From Actinomycetota bacterium (GTDB taxonomy: Bacteria; Actinomycetota; Thermoleophilia; Gaiellales; Gaiellaceae), in NCBI GenBank assembly GCA_005883365.1, contig VAXA01000051.1, forward strand, positions 1-5,315: DNA of 5,315 bases. Reading direction: 5' to 3'. Below, in pieces: positions 1-5,299 of the stretch (position 1 is the stretch's first letter; every line of letters begins with the position of its first letter). The notes under the pieces were generated by a model. It was not told where the DNA came from. It saw only the letters and a program-made list of their open reading frames with translations, and did not search any database. A program made the translations under genes and the position numbers.

Positions 1-1155
1 CGTCGCCGGCCAGCCCGTGTCGGTCCACGTGCCCGCGCGGACGACGTTGGGGTGGGAGGTCTCGACGCCCGGTCGCCGCACTCCGGGGCGGAGCGCGACG
101 GTTGCGTACGGCTCCCTGCTCACGCGCGACCAGAGCAGCTCCCCCTCTCCGAGCCGCGCGGTGAGCTGGGCCGCGATGCGGTCGACGAGCTCGCGCCCGC
201 GCACCTCGAGCAGCTCCGGCACACCGCTCGAGACGACGGTGAGGTATTGCCCTCGCTCCGGCCGGCTCCCGGTGAGCGCGCCGCGGTCGAAGACCCAGTG
301 CGCGTCCGAGCCGAGCAGCGCGGCGAGCGGCCGGTCGAGCAGCGGGCGGTCGAACCAGAGGTGGACGCTGACGATCGGCGAGTCCTCGAGGGCCGGCTCG
401 GGCTCCCCGAGCAGGCGCGCGCTCTCCGGCGGCGGCACCGCCACGACGACGGCATCCGCATCGAGCTCCTCGAGCGAGGAGACGCGCGCGTCGGTGAGGA
501 CGGTCGCGCGGGCGGTCTCGAGCGCCGCTCCCGCTGCGTCGCCGTGCATCCGGCCGAGCGGCCTCGTCGGGAGGATGAGGTCGCTGTTCGCCCGCGGGCC
601 GAGCAGCGCGGTGCGGACGGTGAAGAGCCCCGCGCCGGCGTCGGCCTCGTCGCAGCGGAGGTTGAGCGCCGGGCGAACGAACACGTCCCAGAAGCGGTCG
701 ACGGATTCGTCGGTTTCGCCCAGTCGCCTGAGCAGGTGTCCGAAGCTCTCGTTCGGTTCCGACTGCGCTGAGCGCAGTCGCAGGGTGGTTACGGGAAGCC
801 GGACCCGATCCCGGAAGCTCAAGTGTCGGTATGCGAGCAGTGCGCGAAGGCGCGGCTCGATCGCCGCGACCGTGCCGTCCTCGCCGAGCACCGGCAGCGC
901 GAGCCGCGTGCGGAGGTACGAGCCCACTTCGCCGATCCGGTCGAGGAAGCGGAGGTACTCGGTGAAACAGCCGAGCGCGATGTGCTGCCCGTTGTCGGGG
1001 GGCGGCTCGGGGTCGCCCTCGCGCTCGGGCAACGTCTGCACGGCGCCGCCCAGCGTCGGCCGTGCCTCGAGCACCGTTACGGCATGGCCCGCGTCGGCGA
1101 GGTCGAGCGCCGCCGCGAGGCCGGCCAGGCCCCCTCCTACGACCGCCACCTTCAC
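1..1155 (-). CDS. hpnE: Squalene-associated FAD-dependent desaturase HpnE (C-terminus cut off by window edge)
   Basis: Likely flavoprotein that reduces hydroxysqualene to squalene, the last step of the HpnC/D/E route; this role is known for the family, not shown here. The 385 in-window codons have no stop, so the C-terminus lies beyond the left edge; family members are about 410-450 residues, so perhaps 25-60 are missing. An N-terminal Rossmann motif GGGLAG (residues 7-12) is followed by the ribose-binding Glu30 in VLEAR. DNGQH (54-58) followed by LGCFTEYLRFL is typical of HpnE, as is the central FWDVFVRPALNL segment. The last visible residues, AGTWTDTGWPAT, match the start of the C-terminal FAD-binding motif. 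The GTG start at 1155-1153 overlaps the hpnD stop as GTGA and has a GAAGGGA Shine-Dalgarno (1170-1164) 8 nt upstream. An amine-oxidase-like carotenoid desaturase is the alternative, but the hpnC-hpnD context argues for HpnE. Confidence 0.93.
   Translation of the reverse strand, partial: MKVAVVGGGLAGLAAALDLADAGHAVTVLEARPTLGGAVQTLPEREGDPEPPPDNGQHIALGCFTEYLRFLDRIGEVGSYLRTRLALPVLGEDGTVAAIEPRLRALLAYRHLSFRDRVRLPVTTLRLRSAQSEPNESFGHLLRRLGETDESVDRFWDVFVRPALNLRCDEADAGAGLFTVRTALLGPRANSDLILPTRPLGRMHGDAAGAALETARATVLTDARVSSLEELDADAVVVAVPPPESARLLGEPEPALEDSPIVSVHLWFDRPLLDRPLAALLGSDAHWVFDRGALTGSRPERGQYLTVVSSGVPELLEVRGRELVDRIAAQLTARLGEGELLWSRVSREPYATVALRPGVRRPGVETSHPNVVRAGTWTDTGWPAT
760..780. repeat. Perfect 10-bp inverted repeat inside hpnE
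   Basis: Arms CGACTGCGCT (760-769) and AGCGCAGTCG (771-780) are exact reverse complements about a single central base. On the coding strand it reads as the LRSAQS stretch in a variable loop of HpnE, so it need not reflect protein constraint. In mRNA it would form a 9-bp stem with a 3-nt loop. It could also be a dimeric protein-binding site. No second copy is seen in the window. Confidence 0.5.
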
Positions 1156-1955
1156 GGCAGGAGTCCCTTCGCCACGACCGCGAGCTTGCGCGGCGTCGAA
1201 AGCCGGGGCTTCTCGCCGAACACGTCGAACCCGCGGGCCTCGATCCGGTCGAGCGTCTCGCGGTACAGACCGGCGAACGTGCCGACGCAGAGCGCGCTGC
1301 GGCGGTCGAGCGACTCGAGCAGGCGCAGCCCCTCGGCGAGATAGGTCCGTGCCCGCTCGGCCTCGAAGGCCATCAGCTCCCGGAACTCCGGTGACGGAGC
1401 GAGCTCTTCCACGGCGAACGCGGCGAGCTCGTCTTGCGGCAAGTAGACCCGCCCGAGCCGCCGGTCCTCGTCGACGTCGCGAATGATGTTGATCAGCTGG
1501 AGCGCGATGCCGAGCGTCATGGCGTGCTCCGTGTCGTCGGAGCCGTAGACCGGCACGCAGGCGAGCCCGACGGCGCCTGCGACCTTCTCGCAGTAGCCGC
1601 GCAGCTCGTCGAAATCCGCATACGTGCACTGCTCGAGATCCTGCAAGCCGCCGTCCACGAGCGCTGCCAGAGGCTCGCGCGGGATGCGGAAGCGCTCGCG
1701 CGCATCGCGCAGCGCCACGAACACCGGATGGGCGGAGTCTCCGTCGAGCTCCGCCCGAAGCTCCTCGAGCCGAGCCCGCTTCTCCTCGGACGGCAGGTCG
1801 CCGTCCGCGACGTCGTCCACCCTGCGCGCGAAGGCGTAGATCGCGGCGATCGCCTGTCGCTTCCCCCGCGGCAGCACCATGATCCCGTAGGCGAAGTTCT
1901 TGGCCTCGCGCCGCGTGACGCGCTCGACCTCGGCGTACGCCTCCTGAACGCTCAT
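1152..1955 (-). CDS. hpnD: Presqualene diphosphate synthase HpnD (squalene/phytoene synthase family)
   Basis: A 267-residue all-helical prenyl-synthase-type protein, usual length for the family. HpnD is known to join two farnesyl diphosphates head-to-head into presqualene diphosphate. Both Mg-diphosphate-binding aspartate motifs are intact: DDVAD at residues 47-51, and DVDED at 160-164 within NIIRDVDEDRRLGRVYLP. Further family hallmarks are YGIMVLPRGKRQAIAAIYAFAR (23-44) and DLEQCTYADFDELRGYCEKVAGAVG (106-130). The C-terminal ARGFDVFGEKPRLSTPRKL segment is characteristic of HpnD and CrtB. The ATG at 1955-1953 overlaps the hpnC TGA stop (ATGA). No good Shine-Dalgarno sits close upstream, which fits translational coupling. 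The frame stays open far upstream through hpnC, but an extended start would overlap hpnC completely and adds no family sequence. Phytoene synthase is the main alternative; the hpnC-D-E order makes HpnD much more likely. Confidence 0.94.
   Translation of the reverse strand: MSVQEAYAEVERVTRREAKNFAYGIMVLPRGKRQAIAAIYAFARRVDDVADGDLPSEEKRARLEELRAELDGDSAHPVFVALRDARERFRIPREPLAALVDGGLQDLEQCTYADFDELRGYCEKVAGAVGLACVPVYGSDDTEHAMTLGIALQLINIIRDVDEDRRLGRVYLPQDELAAFAVEELAPSPEFRELMAFEAERARTYLAEGLRLLESLDRRSALCVGTFAGLYRETLDRIEARGFDVFGEKPRLSTPRKLAVVAKGLLP
1164..1170 (-). promoter_or_regulatory. Ribosome binding site for hpnE inside the hpnD 3' end
   Basis: GAAGGGA on the minus strand lies 8 nt before the GTG at 1155. 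It supports the GTG start and lets ribosomes finishing hpnD reinitiate on hpnE. Confidence 0.6.
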
Positions 1956-2758
1956 CGCACGAGCACGAGCGCAGCCTCTCGGGCCAGGCGGGCACGCGAC
2001 GGCCGCGGGCGGCCGCTGAAGATGTCCCAGCCGGCCGACTCGAGCGCGTCGAGCGCGGCCAGCCCCCCACGGGCGAAGAGCGCGACGCCCCGGCCGAGCC
2101 GGCCCCCGATCCGCACACGCAGCTCCTCTCCCGCAGCGAGCAGCTCCGCCGCGCGCTGCGCCTCGAACCGCAACAGTCCGCGCAACTCCTCCGTCGGCCG
2201 GTCGAGCGGCGGGTCGCCGAAGGTGCGACGGTCGTCCGCGGGCAGGTAGATGCGCCCGAGTTCGAGGTCTCGGGGCACGTCCTGGAGGAAGTTCACGAGC
2301 TGGAGCCCGGTGCAGACGGAATCGCTCGCCGCGACGAGCTCGGGGTCGTCGAGCCGGCGCAGGACGCCGAGGACGAGCCGGCCGCAGGGGTCGGCCGAGT
2401 GGACGCAGTAGTGCTGCAGCTCCGCCCACGTCCCGTACGCGCTCACCCACTGGTCCATGCGATTCGCCTCGATCAGGCGCAGGAACGGCTCGCGCGGCAG
2501 ATCGAATTCGCGGATCGTCGGCTGCACGTTCCGCAACACCGGCCACGCCGCCTCGCCGGCGAAAGCTGCATCCACCTCGCGCTCGAGCTCGTCGAGGGCT
2601 GCGAGCCGGTCGCCCTCGTAAGCATCGCCGAGCTCGTCGACGAGCCGCGCGTAGCAGTAGAGCGCACGGATGTGCGGTCGCAACGAGCGCGGAAAGAGCA
2701 CCGACCCGACCGGGAAGTTCTCGCCGGCGGCACGCGCTGCGATCTCGGCGAGCTCCAC
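1952..2758 (-). CDS. hpnC: Squalene synthase HpnC (hydroxysqualene synthase)
   Basis: A 268-residue squalene/phytoene-synthase-fold protein. HpnC is known to convert presqualene diphosphate to hydroxysqualene. It opens with the HpnC-type GENFPVGSVLFPRSLRPHIRALYCYARLVDELGD, with first aspartate motif DELGD at residues 41-45. The second motif, DVPRD (160-164), lies in NFLQDVPRDLELGRIYLP. The YCVHSADPCGRLVL segment (117-130) matches the family's YC-SA-P-GR-L block. The C-terminal GWDIFSGRPRPSRARL parallels the HpnD tail, as expected of paralogues. GTG at 2758-2756 is chosen because it begins just before the conserved N-terminus; the ATG at 2766-2764 is out of frame. There is no clear Shine-Dalgarno, but an AAGAAT -10-like hexamer lies 6 nt upstream, so the mRNA may be leaderless. 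It is the first gene of the hpnC-hpnD-hpnE operon and probably sets its expression. Confidence 0.94.
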   Translation of the reverse strand: MELAEIAARAAGENFPVGSVLFPRSLRPHIRALYCYARLVDELGDAYEGDRLAALDELEREVDAAFAGEAAWPVLRNVQPTIREFDLPREPFLRLIEANRMDQWVSAYGTWAELQHYCVHSADPCGRLVLGVLRRLDDPELVAASDSVCTGLQLVNFLQDVPRDLELGRIYLPADDRRTFGDPPLDRPTEELRGLLRFEAQRAAELLAAGEELRVRIGGRLGRGVALFARGGLAALDALESAGWDIFSGRPRPSRARLAREAALVLVR

Positions 2759-2764
2759 GCGAGC

Positions 2765-2770
2765 ATTCTT
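2765..2770 (-). promoter_or_regulatory. -10-like element for leaderless hpnC transcript
   Basis: On the minus strand this reads AAGAAT, close to the actinobacterial TANNNT -10 pattern except at the first base. Six bases separate it from the GTG of hpnC, so a start site 7 nt downstream of the hexamer would fall on the G of GTG. No recognisable TTGACA-type -35 is present. The HIT gene shows the same arrangement. This is inference from spacing and similarity only. Confidence 0.35.
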
Positions 2771-2778
2771 GCTTGAAT

Positions 2779-2799
2779 GGCCGCGCGGTTGGCGCGGCC
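2779..2799. repeat. Perfect 8-bp inverted repeat in the divergent promoter
   Basis: Arms GGCCGCGC (2779-2786) and GCGCGGCC (2792-2799) are exact reverse complements around a 5-bp centre, GGTTG. If the hpnC transcript starts at its GTG, the repeat covers about -21 to -41, overlapping the -35 region, where a repressor or activator dimer could bind. In a rightward transcript it could form a leader hairpin ending 14 nt before the AGGAGG. No T-tract follows, so it is not a canonical terminator. High GC raises the odds of chance palindromes, so function is unproven. Confidence 0.5.
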
Positions 2800-2813
2800 C
2801 CTATGGAGCGAAG

Positions 2814-2819
2814 AGGAGG
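2814..2819 (+). promoter_or_regulatory. Strong ribosome binding site fixing a TTG start
   Basis: A full AGGAGG lies 9 nt upstream of the TTG at 2829-2831. It is the best Shine-Dalgarno in the window and decides the start of the STAS gene, whose frame is otherwise open back to 2670 inside hpnC on the opposite strand. Confidence 0.8.
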
Positions 2820-2828
2820 AAGAAGACC

Positions 2829-3212
2829 TTGACTGACGCCGGCACACCGGATACCGGGGTTTCCGGAGGCCGCGAATCGGCGGTCACCGGAGTAGACCGC
2901 CGGGACGGCACGGTCGTCGTCTCGCTCGCGGGTGAGCTCGACCTCTACAACGCCGAGGAGGTGCGAAGCGCGCTGCTCGACGCCTGCGCGGCAGAGCCGG
3001 CGGCGCTGGTCGTCGACCTCGAGGAAGTCCGGTTCATAGACTCGACCGCCCTCGGCGTGCTGATCGAGGCGCGCTCGAGGATGGCCGACCGCAGCAGCTT
3101 CCGTCTCGCGGCCCCGGGGCTCGAGACCCGGCGGGCCTTGGAGGTGTCCGGCCTCGACCGCCACTTCCTCGTCCACGACACGGTCGCGGAGGCGCTCGAA
3201 GCGGCTCGCTGA
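2829..3212 (+). CDS. STAS-domain protein, anti-sigma factor antagonist type (SpoIIAA/RsbV-like)
   Basis: A 127-residue cytoplasmic protein with a disordered-looking N-terminus (about residues 1-17, rich in Gly/Asp/Thr) followed by one complete STAS domain (about 18-125). Diagnostic segments are VVVSLAGELDLYNAEEVRSAL (29-49) and the conserved loop VVDLEEVRFIDSTALGVLIEA (61-81). Ser72 in DSTALG aligns with the serine phosphorylated in SpoIIAA and RsbV. In that family the unphosphorylated antagonist binds an RsbW/SpoIIAB-type kinase and frees a sigma factor, while phosphorylation switches it off. The TTG start is chosen for its AGGAGG at ideal spacing and for giving family-like length; there is no in-frame ATG nearby. 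No anti-sigma kinase, phosphatase or sigma factor is visible beside it, so its partner is unknown. It lies 37 bp upstream of the M29 gene and is probably co-transcribed with it. Confidence 0.9.
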   Translation: MTDAGTPDTGVSGGRESAVTGVDRRDGTVVVSLAGELDLYNAEEVRSALLDACAAEPAALVVDLEEVRFIDSTALGVLIEARSRMADRSSFRLAAPGLETRRALEVSGLDRHFLVHDTVAEALEAAR

Positions 3213-3249
3213 TCCGAGCGACGCTTCGGCCCAGGGGAGACGCCTGCAG

Positions 3250-4419
3250 ATGGCGCACGAACCGCTGCTTCCGCCCGAGTCGCTCGCGCGCTACGCCGAC
3301 GCGATCGTGGACGCCTCGCTCGGCATCGGGGAGGGAGACTCGCTCGTCGTCCAGGGCGTCGACGTCGTCACCGCCGACCCGCTCGTTATGCGGGCGCGGC
3401 TGCTGCACGGCGCCGACGACGCAATCGGCTCGCTCTCGCCGTGGTCGCGGCGCCGCTGGCGTGAGGTCGCCGGGCCGCGCGGCGCACTCGCCGCCATCAT
3501 CGGCGAAGGAGAGGCCGGCTACCTCGACGGAGTCCCGCCGGAGCGGATCGCGACCGACTACTCGCGCATGGCCAAGCACCTGGCGTTCCTGCGGCGCGCG
3601 CAGCTCAACATGCGGGCGCGCTGGACGATCGCGGCGTGGCCCACCGACCACTGGGCGGGCCAGGTCTACCCGAAGCTCAAACCGCTGACGGCGAAGCGTC
3701 GCCTCGCCGGTGATCTCCTGCGCTTCTGCCGTCTCACCGACGAGGACGGCAAGGGAACGAGCGGCTGGACGAAGCACCTGCGCACGCTCGACCGCCGCTC
3801 GGCGCGGCTGACGAAGCTCGGCCTGGCCCGGCTCGAGCTGCGAGGGCCCGGCACGGAGCTCGACGTCGGCTTCGTCACCGGCACGCGCTGGCTCGGCGGC
3901 CCTGAGACGCTGGTCGACGGCCAGACGGTGGCGTCGAACATGCCGACCGAGGAGGTCTTCACGAGTCCCCACCCGCGCGCGACGAGCGGGACGTTCCGCT
4001 GCACCTTCCCGCTCTCGTTCCGCGGCCGGCTGATTCACGGGCTCCGCGGCGAGTTCTCGAACGGCCGGCTCGTGCGGCTCGAGGCCGACTCGGACGACGA
4101 CCGCGACTTCGTCGCCGCCTACATCGACACCGACCGGATGGGGCGGCGGCTCGGCGAGGTCGCGCTCGTCGACGTTTCCTCGCGCATCGGGCAGACCGGC
4201 CGCATCTACTACAACACCCTGCTCGACGAGAACGCCGCCGCCCACATCGCGTTCGGCAGCGGTTTCGGCGGCACCCGTTCGGAAACCCCTGCTCGCGGCC
4301 TCAACCGCTCAGTGACGCACCTCGACGTCATGATCGGGAGCCCCGAGCTCGAGGCGACCGGGGTCAACGCGCGCGGCCGGCGGATCCCACTCATCCGCGA
4401 GGGGGCCTGGCGGATCTGA
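3250..4419 (+). CDS. M29-family aminopeptidase-like metallopeptidase
   Basis: A 389-residue soluble protein, slightly short of the roughly 400-415 usual for M29 aminopeptidases (AmpT/AmpS/PepS type), which remove N-terminal residues using a co-catalytic metal pair. The metal-ligand motifs known from Thermus AmpT are recognisable: NMPTEEVF (230-237, Glu234/235), LGEVALV (301-307, Glu303), NTLLDENAAAHIAFG (322-336, His332) and NRSVTHLDVMIG (352-363, His357 and Asp359). The Glu303-to-His332 spacing of 29 equals that of AmpT. Two things look unusual: residue 339, where the family has an active-site Tyr seven residues after the His, is Phe, and the loop before His357 is about six residues shorter. 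Activity may therefore be altered. ATG 3250 has an AGGGGAG motif (3233-3239) 10 nt upstream and begins with the family-like PPESLARYADAIVD. It follows the STAS gene by 37 bp and its TGA abuts the lipoprotein gene. M29 membership is firm; the substrate is unknown. Confidence 0.9.
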   Translation: MAHEPLLPPESLARYADAIVDASLGIGEGDSLVVQGVDVVTADPLVMRARLLHGADDAIGSLSPWSRRRWREVAGPRGALAAIIGEGEAGYLDGVPPERIATDYSRMAKHLAFLRRAQLNMRARWTIAAWPTDHWAGQVYPKLKPLTAKRRLAGDLLRFCRLTDEDGKGTSGWTKHLRTLDRRSARLTKLGLARLELRGPGTELDVGFVTGTRWLGGPETLVDGQTVASNMPTEEVFTSPHPRATSGTFRCTFPLSFRGRLIHGLRGEFSNGRLVRLEADSDDDRDFVAAYIDTDRMGRRLGEVALVDVSSRIGQTGRIYYNTLLDENAAAHIAFGSGFGGTRSETPARGLNRSVTHLDVMIGSPELEATGVNARGRRIPLIREGAWRI

Positions 4420-4442
4420 TCCGAAGGCTCGTCGCGGGTGCG

Positions 4443-4832
4443 GTGCTTGCCGCGATTCTCGCCCTCGCGGCCGGCTGCGGCGGCGGCTCGCATCCGCGGG
4501 CCACGACGCGGGCCGCGGCCGCGGCGCCGAAGTGCAGGCTCTCGGCGAAGCAGCGCCGCGTGATCCGGCGGGCGAAGCGCATGATCGTCCGCATGCACCG
4601 GCTCGAGCAGCCGCTGAAGACGGTGCACGAACAGGGGCCGCTCAAACTCGAGCTCTTGCTGAACCGCTTCCTGCTCTCCATCGGGGTGCTACCCGTGGAC
4701 GAGCGCGCCCTCCTCATCCGCAAGGCGAAGAGCGCGGTTGGCCTCTGCCGGGACTGTTTCGACGCTCTCGAGGCTCTCGAGCCCGCGACACAGACCCGCC
4801 TGGGCGAATCGCCCTGCAAGCCCGGCTTCTAG
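4443..4832 (+). CDS. Small cysteine-containing lipoprotein, function unknown
   Basis: I do not recognise the family. Numbered from GTG 4443 it has 129 residues: a hydrophobic segment (2-11) leads to lipobox-like LAAGC with Cys12 as the putative lipidation site, then a Gly/Ser/Ala/Thr-rich linker (13-29) and a basic, probably helical domain (30-129). That domain holds four cysteines (31, 102, 105, 125; the middle pair as CRDC), which could form two disulfides outside the membrane. The start is uncertain. From GTG the signal lacks a positive n-region, whereas the frame upstream reads IRRLVAGAV immediately after CTG 4416-4418. That would complete a textbook lipoprotein signal, overlap the M29 stop as CTGA and have AGGGGG (4400-4405) 10 nt upstream. 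GTG is used here as the conservative choice. Codon bias matches the neighbours. The stop is TAG at 4830-4832, overlapping the convergent HIT gene by 4 bp. Confidence 0.75.
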   Translation: MLAAILALAAGCGGGSHPRATTRAAAAAPKCRLSAKQRRVIRRAKRMIVRMHRLEQPLKTVHEQGPLKLELLLNRFLLSIGVLPVDERALLIRKAKSAVGLCRDCFDALEALEPATQTRLGESPCKPGF

Positions 4833-5293
4833 CGCGCGAGGCGTCTCCGTAAGGCGTCGGCGTCGGCGCGGAGCTCGGCCTCCGGATGCGGCGGAGGCTC
4901 GCCGTCGGGGAACGGAAACGGCCAGCCGGGGCGCGGGTCGTCCGCGTAGCGCGGCATCACGTGCGTGTGCAGGTGCGGAAGGGAGTTTCCGAGCAGGTCG
5001 TAGTTGACCTTGACCGGAGCGAAGTGATGCTCGAGCGCGCGACCCACCGCGAGGAGCTCTCGCCAGTACGCCGCCGCCTCCTCCTCCTTCAGCTCGGTCG
5101 GCTCGGCGACGTGCCGGCCGCGCCAGATCACGATCGTGTAGCCGCGCTGGACCCCCGCGCGCTGCAGATAGGCGTCCGCAACCTCACCCGCGAAGATCCT
5201 CAGGCCGAACCGGGTCTCGTCGGGCCGTCCCTCGGCACACATCGGACAACCTTCGCCGCGACGGAGGGCGTAGAACTCGGGCGGCCACTCCAC
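4829..5293 (-). CDS. HIT-family (histidine triad) nucleotide-binding hydrolase
   Basis: A 154-residue protein with the diagnostic triad HLHTHVM: His107, His109 and His111, the middle one being the expected nucleophile. It sits in VNYDLLGNSLPHLHTHVMPRY, with Asn97, Gly102 and Asn103 as family nucleotide-pocket residues. HIT proteins hydrolyse nucleoside phosphoramidates, dinucleoside polyphosphates or related nucleotidyl compounds; the substrate here cannot be told. N-terminal CPMC (Cys16, Cys19), together with His61 in GRHVAEPTEL and a triad His, resembles the structural zinc site of many bacterial HIT proteins. The Pro-rich stretch after the triad (119-136) and a helical C-terminus follow. 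The start is GTG at 5293-5291. The frame stays open to the window edge, so a start outside cannot be excluded, but the length is already normal. Upstream are a GAGGA (5308-5304) 10 nt away and an overlapping GATAAT -10-like hexamer. Convergent with the lipoprotein gene. Confidence 0.93.
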   Translation of the reverse strand: MEWPPEFYALRRGEGCPMCAEGRPDETRFGLRIFAGEVADAYLQRAGVQRGYTIVIWRGRHVAEPTELKEEEAAAYWRELLAVGRALEHHFAPVKVNYDLLGNSLPHLHTHVMPRYADDPRPGWPFPFPDGEPPPHPEAELRADADALRRRLAR

Positions 5294-5299
5294 GCGCCG

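Larger units (their letters stand above)
2759..2828. promoter_or_regulatory. Divergent promoter region between hpnC and the STAS gene
   Basis: These 70 bp are the only non-coding DNA between two divergently transcribed units, so promoters for both must lie here or inside the opposite gene. Visible elements are an AAGAAT hexamer for hpnC, a perfect 8-bp inverted repeat, and a polypurine stretch carrying the Shine-Dalgarno of the rightward gene. I could not identify a convincing -35/-10 pair for the rightward direction: TTGAAT at 2773-2778 resembles a -35, but no good -10 follows at 16-18 bp. Promoter function is inferred from position. Confidence 0.6.

Noticed and set aside
17..1486. Long plus-strand open frame opposite hpnE and hpnD
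   Set aside because: Its translation is low-complexity Ser/Arg/Pro-rich and matches no family; it is the antisense shadow of well-supported HpnE and HpnD coding in GC-rich DNA.
1434..2249. Plus-strand open frame opposite hpnD and hpnC
   Set aside because: Antisense to intact catalytic motifs of both synthases; the translation has no family features.
2670..2828. Upstream extension of the STAS frame into the hpnC start region
   Set aside because: It would overlap the divergent hpnC and adds sequence unlike STAS proteins; the AGGAGG before TTG 2829 explains initiation.
1956..3176. N-terminal extension of the hpnD frame up to 3176, giving a 674-residue protein
   Set aside because: The extra part runs through hpnC in another frame and antisense to the STAS gene, is Arg/Ala-rich without family features, and the ATG at 1955 gives a normal HpnD.
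3034..4245. Minus-strand open frame of 403 codons opposite the STAS and M29 genes
   Set aside because: Compositionally biased shadow of two clearly recognised plus-strand genes, with no recognisable domain or ribosome binding site.
4511..4526. GGCCGCGGCC-type palindromes and alternating GC runs
   Set aside because: Expected by chance in Ala/Arg-rich, high-GC coding sequence; this one encodes the Ala linker of the lipoprotein.
4802..4814. Hairpin GGGCG-AAT-CGCCC as a terminator
   Set aside because: The stem is only 5 bp, lies within the lipoprotein coding sequence and has no T-tract on either strand.
4532..5007. Other plus-strand frames overlapping the lipoprotein and HIT genes
   Set aside because: They are Arg/Ala/Pro-rich frames offset from a lipoprotein with a clear signal and antisense to the HIT triad.
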